Assembly: GCA_014465955.1 (NCBI GenBank)
Contig: JACTVT010000002.1
Span: 1 to 64,000, forward strand
Direction: 5' to 3'
Length of the DNA stretch: 64,000 nucleotides
From: Eubacterium sp.
Lineage (GTDB): Bacteria > Bacillota > Clostridia > Oscillospirales > Acutalibacteraceae
A program made the position numbers and the translations under genes. Below are positions 53,500 to 61,398 of this stretch, piece by piece. Below the pieces are notes generated by a model. The model did no database searches. It had not been told where the DNA came from and was given only the letters and a program-made list of their open reading frames with translations. The stretch's first letter is position 1; every line of letters begins with the position of its first letter.

Positions 53500-54072
53500 A
53501 TGGCAAATCACGAAACGCAAAAAGCAATTTACCGTGAATCTGTATTATCATTTACAATAGATTTTATTATATGGTCTTGTGCTTGGTTAATTTTTACTTT
53601 AATCGGAATAGATAATACTGCAAAAAAATATTTTTTGATTATAACCGTTTTCTATTTTATGGTTACTGCTATTTTAAACTATAGGACTGTATTTTTGGCT
53701 TTAGTTGATTCAGCAAAAGGAAGCACAATAAAAAAATGCGTTCAAATTGTTGATTTTAAAGTTGAAAGTTCATGGTCAGGCAAATTATGGCACAGTAATG
53801 TACCTCTGTTTTATCCAAAAGACAAAATGGTAGATAAATTCAAACTTTATTATATTGATGAAAACGGAAGAAAAAATTTTGTTAGAACTGTTTTGTCAAT
53901 AGAAAAACGAGAGATGCTTTACAAATTATTCTTAAATAGCCAAAACAATACCTGTGTTGATATTAGTTATTTAAAAAACAGCAAAATTTTGTTGTCGTTT
54001 GATTTATCTTCCAAAATTCAAAATGATAAAAAATTTGAAAAAGCAATTTATAAATTAAATAATATTATCTAA
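53500..54072 (+). CDS. Small membrane protein of unknown function
   Basis: A 190-aa protein. Two N-terminal helices (SFTIDFIIWSCAWLIFTLI and YFLIITVFYFMVTAILNY) are followed by about 110 soluble residues (IVDFKVESSWSGKLWHSNVP, DKFKLYYIDENGRKNFV), with no known motif. The base composition is more AT-rich than its neighbours, hinting at acquisition. CACGAGGT before the ATG. Directly after the terminator of the SPFH operon, so likely on its own transcript. Confidence 0.7.
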   Translation: MANHETQKAIYRESVLSFTIDFIIWSCAWLIFTLIGIDNTAKKYFLIITVFYFMVTAILNYRTVFLALVDSAKGSTIKKCVQIVDFKVESSWSGKLWHSNVPLFYPKDKMVDKFKLYYIDENGRKNFVRTVLSIEKREMLYKLFLNSQNNTCVDISYLKNSKILLSFDLSSKIQNDKKFEKAIYKLNNII

Positions 54073-54093
54073 AATAAAGTATATACAATTAAA

Positions 54094-54208
54094 CGGGCAG
54101 GCACAGAGACCTGCCCCTACAAATAGCGTTTTGGCACACTGCACCGCTAACGGGCAATTCGTGAATTTCCCCTACGAAATCGGGTAGGGGCAGATATCAT
54201 CTGCCCGC
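54094..54208. repeat. Three GTAGGG-type palindromes with different stems
   Basis: CGGGCAGGCACAGAGACC-type (54094-54120), CGGGCAATTCGTGAATTTCC-type (54150-54175) and GTAGGGGCAGATATCATCTG-type (54184-54207). The rest of the 54073-54363 gap is AT-rich up to a promoter. Confidence 0.75.
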
Positions 54209-54312
54209 CGTACGATTGGCTCAATACGATATATAAACCCCTCGTTTTCCGCCGAAATTATTACATTTTTAATGATTTATTAAATTTTTATATAGAAATT
54301 ATTTAAAATGTG

Positions 54313-54341
54313 TTGAAAATTTTTTCGGAATAGGTTATTAT
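54313..54341 (+). promoter_or_regulatory. Promoter of the exported protein gene
   Basis: TTGAAA (54313-54318), 17-bp spacer, TATTAT (54336-54341), then AAGGGGGAG before ATG 54364. Confidence 0.75.
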
Positions 54342-54363
54342 AAGGTACAAGGGGGAGTTACCT

Positions 54364-55290
54364 ATGAATTATAAATCTAAAACAAAACTTGATTCTTTTA
54401 ACAAATTCTTATCAGTTGTGCTTGTAATTGCAATCGTTTTCCTTGTTGCTGCAGTTGCTTTCAACCTTGGCGACAAGCCGCCCGTTGCCGAAGAGACTAA
54501 CGGTCAGGCAGAAGACGTTGCTGTTATTGACGAATTCAAAGCAGGTACATACGGCGGTATTGAATTTGCAAGCCAAGACGATGTAATTAATTTCTACAAA
54601 GAGGCTTATGATTACACAAAAACATTAACTGCATCTTATATGCAGGACGGTGCACCTGTAACTTACTACAAACTTCTCGGTGACGAAGCACTCAACATTG
54701 AAAACCTTCTTATTGAAGGCAGTTCAAACTCTATGATTGATAACCTTGTACCGGGTATCGTAGGCGGCCTGTTCACAGGCGGTGTAAACGGTCTTCCGCC
54801 ATCAAGCGGTCGTATTGCTACAGACGATACAAAGAACGAAGGTAAATTCAACGCAGCAACATTAGCACTTGCACCTGAAGATGTTCTTGCCGCAAATGTT
54901 GCAGATAACGGCGACGGCACAATCACATTAACAATTCAGCCTAAAGCAGTTCTTCTTTCAGTTCCGGGTGAAGATGCTCAGGGTAAATTCTTTAACACAC
55001 TCGGTGATATTTCATCAGTAGTTGAATCAATCACTGTTCTTTCATTCAGTTCAGGTACAATTCAGGATAACTTTGTAGTTAACTATCAGGGCGGCACAGG
55101 TAAGGTTGTTATCAACGCTGCTACAAAAGAAATCGTTTCAGGCGAATACACTATGAACGTACATATTGATGTTAAGCACGCAAACGTTGCAGTTCTTAAA
55201 GATAAGAGCGCATCACTTGATATCGTTTATACAAACAATTTCCCTGCAAGCGATGAATATCTTGCATCAAAAGGCGTTACAAGAGCGTAA
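54364..55290 (+). CDS. Exported or membrane-anchored protein of unknown function
   Basis: A 308-aa protein with a short basic N-terminus and one helix (FLSVVLVIAIVFLVAAVAFNL), the rest predicted outside. Acidic, with regions FASQDDVINFYKEAYDYTKTL and GTGKVVINAATKEIVSGEYTMNVHIDVKHANV that read as helix then beta-sheet, lipoprotein-like in layout but lacking a lipobox. Strong RBS and promoter and few rare codons suggest good expression. No family recognised. Followed by a terminator; monocistronic. Confidence 0.75.
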   Translation: MNYKSKTKLDSFNKFLSVVLVIAIVFLVAAVAFNLGDKPPVAEETNGQAEDVAVIDEFKAGTYGGIEFASQDDVINFYKEAYDYTKTLTASYMQDGAPVTYYKLLGDEALNIENLLIEGSSNSMIDNLVPGIVGGLFTGGVNGLPPSSGRIATDDTKNEGKFNAATLALAPEDVLAANVADNGDGTITLTIQPKAVLLSVPGEDAQGKFFNTLGDISSVVESITVLSFSSGTIQDNFVVNYQGGTGKVVINAATKEIVSGEYTMNVHIDVKHANVAVLKDKSASLDIVYTNNFPASDEYLASKGVTRA

Positions 55291-55310
55291 ATAAAAACAG
55301 CACAAACTAA

Positions 55311-55343
55311 CAGAGCCGAGTGTGATATGCACTCGGCTTTTTG
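55311..55343 (+). terminator. Terminator of the exported protein gene
   Basis: AGCCGAGTGTGAT, ATGCACTCGGCTTTTTG. Confidence 0.9.
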
Positions 55344-55372
55344 TTTTGCAATAAATTTTATTAATAACTTAA

Positions 55373-55535
55373 CGGGCAATTGAATTGCCCCTTCGAATAT
55401 AATGAATATTGAATATTGAAAAATGAATAATTTCGGTTTGTTTGATTATATTTCGGGAGGGCACAGAGAATTTACAATTCGGAAGACCCTTTTGTCTGCT
55501 TACGCAGACATTTCCCCTAACAGGGGGCCTCAAGT
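55373..55535. repeat. Mosaic of dispersed palindrome fragments
   Basis: CGGGCAATTGAATTGCCC, a partial CGGGAGGGCACAGAGAATTT unit and AGACCCTTTTGTCTGCTTAC as in 38817-38994. It explains most of the 55291-55605 gap; a terminator hairpin follows. Confidence 0.7.
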
Positions 55536-55567
55536 GGAAGGCTTAACCTAATGGAGATTGACGTAAC

Positions 55568-55602
55568 AAACCCCCCGACAGGATATCCTGGTCGGGGGTT
55601 TA
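55568..55602. terminator. Terminator of the sortase-LCP operon
   Basis: AAACCCCCGACC, AGGATATCCT, GTCGGGGGGTTT read on the minus strand, three bases after the LCP stop; strong stem, short T run. Confidence 0.75.
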
Positions 55603-55605
55603 ATA

Positions 55606-56958
55606 TTATGAAACCTTTGTATAAAAACAGTTTACAACTGCGTCGAGTACCGAATCCTCATCTGCATAAAATTCTGCGTAAACACCGTCTTCTCTGACTG
55701 TTTCCTTAGATGCTTTCATCTCGCCGTCAATCGTATAACTTGTAAAATCGCCGACACCCTTAGAAAGAATAAGTGAGGCAATATATGTTACATCATTAAG
55801 CGTAATATTGGTCTGACTGTAATCTCTTGCCGTATTATAGAGATTTGTAACAACCGAAAAATCATTTGTAACCGCTGTTCTTAATTTATCGGCATACGCT
55901 CTTACATACTGATTCTGGCGCTGCGTTCTGTTGAGTGAAGCCTCTATATAATCCATATCACGGCTTCTTACATATGTTTCTGCAAAATCTCCGTGAATTG
56001 TAATTGTTTCACCTTTCTTAATTCCGGATTCGGGGAAATCATGAAGCGCTTCCACAGTTACACCGCCCACTGCGTCATTAAGAGGAGCAATGCCGTCAAG
56101 ATCAAGAGCAAAATATTTTTCAATCGGAACATTCATAAGAATTCGGCTGACTGCCGAAGTAACGTTGGTACAGGACTGTTCCATTCCGTCGCCGTATGCA
56201 TAAGCAAGACAAAGTTGTTTCGGTTCTGTTCTGAGGAAGATACCCGATTTTGAATACAAATCAATATCAACTATCGTATCACGTGGAATGGTTATGATAC
56301 TTACATCGCCCGTGCTTATATCAACAACAGCAACCATATCGGTATCAGCCTGGCCTGATGTACCGTAAGCGTCGCTCGTGCCTTCGCCTATTTCCTGTTT
56401 ATCTACACCGATAAAGGCAAACGCAACTTTATTTTTATCATAAACATATGTGCCGCCGTTATACTCAATTGTTTCTTCATACGGTGTATCGGGCTTTTCA
56501 ATAATCAAATCGTTTTTACCTTTATTGCGCATATAGAGCAGCACACCGCCCGCCGTAAACACAAACACAAGAAGAATGACAAGAATTACAATTGCTATTC
56601 TAAGCGGAAGAGGAGTCTTTTTCTTCTTTTTTGAACTTTTGCTTTGATGTGACGACGAATGATGATGGCCGGAATGCGAGTGCGAATGAGAATGCGAACT
56701 GCCGTTTTTAGTTCTCATTGCGGCATACTCATGATTGAGCGTTCCCATTTCTGCCTTAGCGCGGTGATTTTCAGAAGCATGATAATCTTTTTCCTGGTTA
56801 TCTTCATCTTTTTCAATCACTTTGAAATCAGGATTCACCTTATTTTCAGATGCTGTTTCACCTGAAATATGAAACCCCGAAGTATCTTCATTTCTGAACG
56901 GTTCGAGAAAATCATCTCCGCCGAACCCATTAAGATTTGGATCAATTTGTCTTTTCAT
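55606..56958 (-). CDS. LytR-CpsA-Psr (LCP) family wall-polymer ligase
   Basis: A 450-aa membrane protein that transfers anionic wall polymers to peptidoglycan. A 120-residue cytoplasmic N-terminus contains an unusual Ser/His run (about 92-106) and a poly-Lys patch, then one helix (LRIAIVILVILLVFVFTAGGVLLYM) and the LCP domain: FAFIGVDKQEIG, ADTDMVAVVDISTGDVSIITIPRDT, and YVRSRDMDYIEASLNRTQRQ. Its start overlaps the sortase stop by 17 bases, so both are co-translated. Confidence 0.92.
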   Translation of the reverse strand: MKRQIDPNLNGFGGDDFLEPFRNEDTSGFHISGETASENKVNPDFKVIEKDEDNQEKDYHASENHRAKAEMGTLNHEYAAMRTKNGSSHSHSHSHSGHHHSSSHQSKSSKKKKKTPLPLRIAIVILVILLVFVFTAGGVLLYMRNKGKNDLIIEKPDTPYEETIEYNGGTYVYDKNKVAFAFIGVDKQEIGEGTSDAYGTSGQADTDMVAVVDISTGDVSIITIPRDTIVDIDLYSKSGIFLRTEPKQLCLAYAYGDGMEQSCTNVTSAVSRILMNVPIEKYFALDLDGIAPLNDAVGGVTVEALHDFPESGIKKGETITIHGDFAETYVRSRDMDYIEASLNRTQRQNQYVRAYADKLRTAVTNDFSVVTNLYNTARDYSQTNITLNDVTYIASLILSKGVGDFTSYTIDGEMKASKETVREDGVYAEFYADEDSVLDAVVNCFYTKVS

Positions 56959-57730
56959 CTTTTACTAATACTCCGCAAATTAAATATCTGTTGCTCTTCT
57001 GCCCCGTAATACAAGTGGACAAAACAACAATTTTACTATTTTTATCTATAGTTTTATCTAAATTCTGCCTTACATTTCTGACAGGCGAACTCGGGTCAAG
57101 AATCATCTGCTGAAAATTGTTCAAATCATCGCCTGCGTAAAAATTAAAGGAATTCATTATATGACGGTCATCATATTTAAAGGCCGAAATAACCTGATAA
57201 GTAAGTTTGCGCTGAGGCTGATAAATATAAAAATACGGATGGCTGTCAAAAAACTCCTGCTTCCCAAAATTATGAAGTGTTGTAAACATCGTTTCTTTAT
57301 AACCATTGTGACCGTAAATAACAGTTATAGGGTCTGAAAAATCAATGCTGTTTGCACCCTCGGTATAAATAGCACCGCTTTCAAGCCAACTTTTATCAAT
57401 TGCACTATGCTTTAAATAAAATTCATCATCTGTTTTGCTTTGCACTATCGGATAATCAACATCCGTATCTTCAACCTTTATCCATGCATAAATCTCATCA
57501 TTCTGCGCCTTTAAAGATTCAAAATCAATCGGATTTTCTGCAAGATTTTGTGCAGTCGTTGCACTTTGTGTTGTTGAAGTAAGTTCTTCATACTCCTTGT
57601 CTGCCATATAATTATTATAAATATAATAACAAATATAAGCAGAACTGCAAAGCAGAACAAAAATTGCAATAATAAGAAGGATTATACGAACAGTGTTTTT
57701 TTTGCCGTTGTTTTTTTCTTCTTCGCTCAT
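56942..57730 (-). CDS. srtB: Class B sortase
   Basis: A 262-aa membrane-anchored transpeptidase. N-terminal helix (IILLIIAIFVLLCSSAYICYYIY), then DTDVDYPIVQSKTDDEFYLKH, catalytic His141 (VIYGHNGY), Cys240 (VVLSTC) and Arg248 (SNRYLICG). The two-helix spacing after His fits class B. Sits between a protein ending in an SPETG sorting signal and an LCP gene, so the likely substrate is encoded next door. Confidence 0.92.
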   Translation of the reverse strand: MSEEEKNNGKKNTVRIILLIIAIFVLLCSSAYICYYIYNNYMADKEYEELTSTTQSATTAQNLAENPIDFESLKAQNDEIYAWIKVEDTDVDYPIVQSKTDDEFYLKHSAIDKSWLESGAIYTEGANSIDFSDPITVIYGHNGYKETMFTTLHNFGKQEFFDSHPYFYIYQPQRKLTYQVISAFKYDDRHIMNSFNFYAGDDLNNFQQMILDPSSPVRNVRQNLDKTIDKNSKIVVLSTCITGQKSNRYLICGVLVKDEKTN

Positions 57731-57744
57731 AGTATCACCGAATT

Positions 57745-57780
57745 AAAAAACCTGTTGCCATAAAAATGACCACAGGTTTT
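57745..57780 (-). terminator. Terminator after the SPETG protein gene
   Basis: On the minus strand AAACCTGTGG, loop, CAACAGGTTTTTT; separates the abundant substrate gene from the sortase gene. Confidence 0.85.
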
Positions 57781-57803
57781 AAATTTAATATAACGACTGA
57801 AAA

Positions 57804-58340
57804 TTATTCAGCATCCTTTTTTTTAAGAGCAAGGATTGCTGCGCCTGCACCTGCAGCAGCCATAGATGCTAATGTAATTGTTGCTGCGCCTGTTTCTGGT
57901 GATTTTGAAGAATCATCTTTTTTACCCGGTGCTACTTCATCTTTAACAATAGCATTTACAGTATAACCGTCAGGTGATTCAAAATATGACCAGTCAAGGA
58001 TTTCAAGTGTAAGTGTTTTGCCGCTGTTGCTTACAATTTTATAAGCAGGATCGTTGTCTGAAAGCGGATAAGACTTACCGTTTTTATCAACTAATTCCCA
58101 ACCCTGGAAATTGCCGTTGCCTGTATAAACATAAGTAATCTGGTTTGAACCGTTTGAAACCTGCTTACCTGTTACATTTGCAGATGGCTTTTTGTTTACG
58201 GTAGGATCGTTAGCCTCATGAACAATAACTTCGCCAACCGGGCTGTAAACATTAATAGCAGCCATTGCAGGCACAGCAAAAGCAGTGCTTACAGCAAAAA
58301 CTGCGATAATTGAAACAAGAACAGAAATTAACTTTTTCAT
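57804..58340 (-). CDS. Secreted cell-wall-anchored protein with SPETG sorting signal
   Basis: A 178-aa protein: signal peptide 1-28 (ends AVPAMAA), a beta-rich body (VYSPVGEVIVHEANDP, ITYVYTGNGNFQGWELVDKNG, LTLEILDWSYFESPDGYTVNAIV), a Lys/Ser linker and SPETG at 147-151, a hydrophobic helix (ITLASMAAAGAGAAILAL) and KKKDAE. This is a complete sortase signal of the (S/P)PxTG kind used by clostridial sortase B. Function of the body unknown; small size suggests an adhesin or wall spacer. Confidence 0.85.
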   Translation of the reverse strand: MKKLISVLVSIIAVFAVSTAFAVPAMAAINVYSPVGEVIVHEANDPTVNKKPSANVTGKQVSNGSNQITYVYTGNGNFQGWELVDKNGKSYPLSDNDPAYKIVSNSGKTLTLEILDWSYFESPDGYTVNAIVKDEVAPGKKDDSSKSPETGAATITLASMAAAGAGAAILALKKKDAE

Positions 58341-58487
58341 AAAAACACCTCATTTTTGATATATAAAGATAATAACTTACTTTAAATTAATCACATTATA
58401 ACACTGTGCCATTTATTTGTAAAGAGAATATTTAAAAATTTTTTTAATATTAATGTTTTTTGTTGAATTTGACCAAAAAGAAGGTTT

Positions 58488-59087
58488 TTATTTACTGTCT
58501 ATTATAATTCTTAACATGCCGTCGGCGTATTCTGCACTGATTTCACCGTGCATCTGCTCAACAAGCGTTTTTGCGATTGCAAGCCCGAGACCTGTTGAAT
58601 TGCTTGCCGACTCAACAGTATAAAACCTGTCAAACAGTCTGCCGACTTTTATTTCATCAAGATTTTGAGCCGAATTTTCAAAAATAATTCTGCCCTGCTC
58701 CGTCAACTCAACACGCAGATCGCCGTCGCTGTATTTTACGGCATTGCCGATAATATTGGAAAACACCCGTAAAAGGCTCTCCCTGCCTGCCGTGCGGATA
58801 ACAGGCTTATCGGGCATAACAATTTCGGGCGTAATACTCCTGCCGACAAGAACGGCATAAAACCCCGCAAGGCTTTCTTCAAGCAGACTGTTCAGCACAA
58901 TTTCTTCGGGCGTATCCTCTTTGGCAGACATAATCACTGAATAACGAAACAGTTCATCGGTCAGATTTTTCAGCACCTCACACCGTTCACCGATTATTTT
59001 AAGATACCGCTCTGCCTCTGCCGATTTTTCGGTTTTTTCGAGCAAATCGAGGTAACCGCAGATCGCCGTAAGCACCGCCGAGGAGCA
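58488..59087 (-). pseudogene. Sensor histidine kinase remnant (C-terminal half)
   Basis: The last about 195 codons of a histidine kinase: LTAICGYLDLLE is the tail of an H box whose phospho-accepting His is gone, followed by the dimerisation helix (RYLKIIGERCEVLKNLTDELFRYS), N box (RVFSNIIGNAVKYSDG) and G box (STGLGLAIAKTLVEQMHG). Sensor region and the His were lost by a deletion that joins this gene to the response regulator at about 59064-59080. Confidence 0.85.
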
Positions 59088-59346
59088 GAGACACCTTATC
59101 ATCGACGCCTGTTTTTGCACTTACAACAATAACGGGAATACCTTTGATTTTCGGCAGAACCTCTTCACCGCTCAACCCCGGCAGCATTAAATCGAGCAGA
59201 ATAAGATCGGGGCGCTTTTCGGCTAAAAAAAGCAGGACCTCAGTACCCGAATAAGCACGCATAACGCCATACCCCTCGGCAGTCAGCACCTCCTCAAGCA
59301 TATTGCCTATGTGTATATCATCATCAACAATCAGAATATTTTTCAT
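58999..59346 (-). pseudogene. Response regulator remnant (receiver domain only)
   Basis: A receiver domain: ILIVDDDIHIGNMLEE, phospho-Asp52 in LLLDLMLPGLSG, VIVVSAKTGVDDKVSLLLGG. From residue 92 the frame leaves the family (YGDLRLPRFARKNRK), where DDYxTKPF and the DNA-binding domain should follow, so the conserved Lys and the output domain are missing. The out-of-frame continuation is the kinase H-box tail. Confidence 0.87.
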
Positions 59347-59412
59347 AGTATCACCGAATTTATTTTACCACGGGAAACGGTAATTTTAAAGTTAAGAAAA
59401 AGTAAAAAAATG

Positions 59413-59512
59413 CCTCCCTTGTAAAAGGGAGGGGGACCGCTTGCGGTGGAGGGATTCACAAACAGAATCCCCCTGTCACTGCGTGACATCCCCCTTTAAC
59501 AAGGGGGACTGT
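59413..59512. repeat. MITE-like imperfect hairpin element
   Basis: GCCTCCCTTGTAAAAGGG, GGGACCGCTTGCGGTGG, TGTCACTGCGTGACATCCCC and CCCTTTAACAAGGGGGAC; same family as 31034-31136. Confidence 0.8.
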
Positions 59513-59541
59513 TAATTTAACAATATTGTATCCTGCAATTT

Positions 59542-61398
59542 TTATGCCAATTTGGCTTTGCCTGTGCAAAGCTCATAATATCTGCCCTTGAGTTCAAGCA
59601 AATCAAAATGACTGCCTCGCTCAATAACCTTACCGTGCTCAAGCACCATAATTGCATTTGAATTGCGCACGGTTGACAGTCTGTGAGCGATAACAAACAC
59701 CGTTCTGCCCTGCATAAGCCTATCCATACCGTGCTCAATATGAAGTTCCGTTCTTGTATCAACCGACGAGGTTGCCTCATCAAGAATGAGAACCGCAGGG
59801 TGAACTACCGCCGCTCTTGCAATTGCGAGCAACTGGCGCTGACCCTGTGACAGGTTATCACCGTCACCCGAAATAACCGTATTATAACCCTCGGGCAGTC
59901 TGCGTATAAACGAATGTGCCGAGGCAAGTTTTGCCGCCTCAATACATTCCTCATCTGTTGCATCAAGCCTGCCGTAACGGATATTATCCATAACCGTACC
60001 CGTAAACAGATGCGTATCCTGAAGAACGATTGAAAGCGAACGCCTTAAATCGTCTTTTTTAATGCGCATAATATCTATGCCGTCATAAGTGATTTTTCCG
60101 TCTTTGATATCATAAAAACGGTTGATAAGATTTGTAATCGTAGTTTTGCCTGCGCCCGTTGAGCCTACAAAAGCAATCTTCTGACCCGGCTTTGCATACA
60201 GACTGATATCGTGAAGAACGGTTTTTTCAGGCACATAAGCAAAATCAACATCTTCAAAAACAATGTTGCCGAGAACGGGAATTCTTGTACCGTTATCATT
60301 CCAGAACCATTTTCTTTCGCCGTTTTCGCAAAACTCGGTTTCAAGTGTAACAGTGCCATCGTCAACCTCACTTTCGGTTTCCATAACCTCAAACACACGC
60401 TCTGCACCTGCAAGCGCCGAGAAAATCGTGTTCATCTGATTGGCAATCTGGTTAATCGGCTGCGTAAACTGTTTTGAATAGCCGAGGAAAGTGAAATACG
60501 TACCGATATCAATGCTGCCCATAAGAGCAAGAATGCCTCCGACAAGTGCAATTGATGCATAACTTGCGTTGTTGATACCTGTTGAACAAGGTCCCATAAT
60601 GCCTGCAAAAAAGTTTGCATTTGTGGCAGAATGACGGAATTTTTCATTGCACTCCTCAAACTCGCCGATGGCAATATTCTCGTGGTTGAATACTTTAACA
60701 ACCTTCATACCCTCAACGGATTCCTCAATATTGCCGTTCATAACACCAAGATTTTTCTGCTGTTCACGGAAATATTTTCTTGATTTCTTACCTATATTGG
60801 TAACAGTCATAAGCATAATAATAAGGAAAATACACGCAATGCCGAACAGCGACGGACTGAGCACAAGCATAACAATAATCAGGCCGACAAAGGTAAATGC
60901 CGATGATACAAGCTGAACCATACTCTGCTCAAGCATCATCTGAATATTATCAACATCATTTGTAAAACGGCTCATAATCTCGCCGTGTGTGTTTGAATCA
61001 AAATATCTTAAAGGCAGTGTCTGCATATGGTTAAACAGGTCTTTTCTGATAAGATTTGTAGTCTTATACGAAATTTTAACCATAATTTTACTCTGAATAA
61101 AAGTGAAAAGCGAAGCGCCTGCATAAAGGCCTGCAACAAGCACAAGATTTTTGGTAAGCAGTTTCATACCCTCGGTTAAAAACGTGCCCGCCCGCAGTGT
61201 GGACTCAACATCATTGAGTATCGGCTTTAAACAATACGATGCACCGATGCTACACACTGTGCTCAGCACAAGCGTTAAAAATACAACAAAAAGCAGATTT
61301 TTGCTTTTGCCCATATAAGACAGCACTTTGCTGAATGTTTTTTTAACATTTTTAGGTTTTTTAAAAGTATCTTTACCCATATCTCTCATAGGCGGCAT
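59542..61398 (-). CDS. ABC exporter half-transporter B (heterodimeric multidrug type)
   Basis: A 618-aa fused TMD-NBD exporter. Six helices (about 35-330), then the NBD: Walker A AFVGSTGAGKTTI, Q loop, signature NLSQGQRQLLAI, Walker B VLILDEATSSVD, switch His in VIAHRL. A cytoplasmic insert (VTLETEFCENGERKWFWNDNG) precedes the NBD. Start overlaps the partner stop (TAATG). With the 601-aa gene it should form a heterodimer exporting drugs or peptides/lipids. Confidence 0.93.
   Translation of the reverse strand: MPPMRDMGKDTFKKPKNVKKTFSKVLSYMGKSKNLLFVVFLTLVLSTVCSIGASYCLKPILNDVESTLRAGTFLTEGMKLLTKNLVLVAGLYAGASLFTFIQSKIMVKISYKTTNLIRKDLFNHMQTLPLRYFDSNTHGEIMSRFTNDVDNIQMMLEQSMVQLVSSAFTFVGLIIVMLVLSPSLFGIACIFLIIMLMTVTNIGKKSRKYFREQQKNLGVMNGNIEESVEGMKVVKVFNHENIAIGEFEECNEKFRHSATNANFFAGIMGPCSTGINNASYASIALVGGILALMGSIDIGTYFTFLGYSKQFTQPINQIANQMNTIFSALAGAERVFEVMETESEVDDGTVTLETEFCENGERKWFWNDNGTRIPVLGNIVFEDVDFAYVPEKTVLHDISLYAKPGQKIAFVGSTGAGKTTITNLINRFYDIKDGKITYDGIDIMRIKKDDLRRSLSIVLQDTHLFTGTVMDNIRYGRLDATDEECIEAAKLASAHSFIRRLPEGYNTVISGDGDNLSQGQRQLLAIARAAVVHPAVLILDEATSSVDTRTELHIEHGMDRLMQGRTVFVIAHRLSTVRNSNAIMVLEHGKVIERGSHFDLLELKGRYYELCTGKAKLA

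Noticed and set aside
58488..59120. Intact histidine kinase starting at 59120
   Set aside because: The N-terminal residues before LTAICG are out-of-frame receiver DNA; no sensor, no phospho-accepting His.
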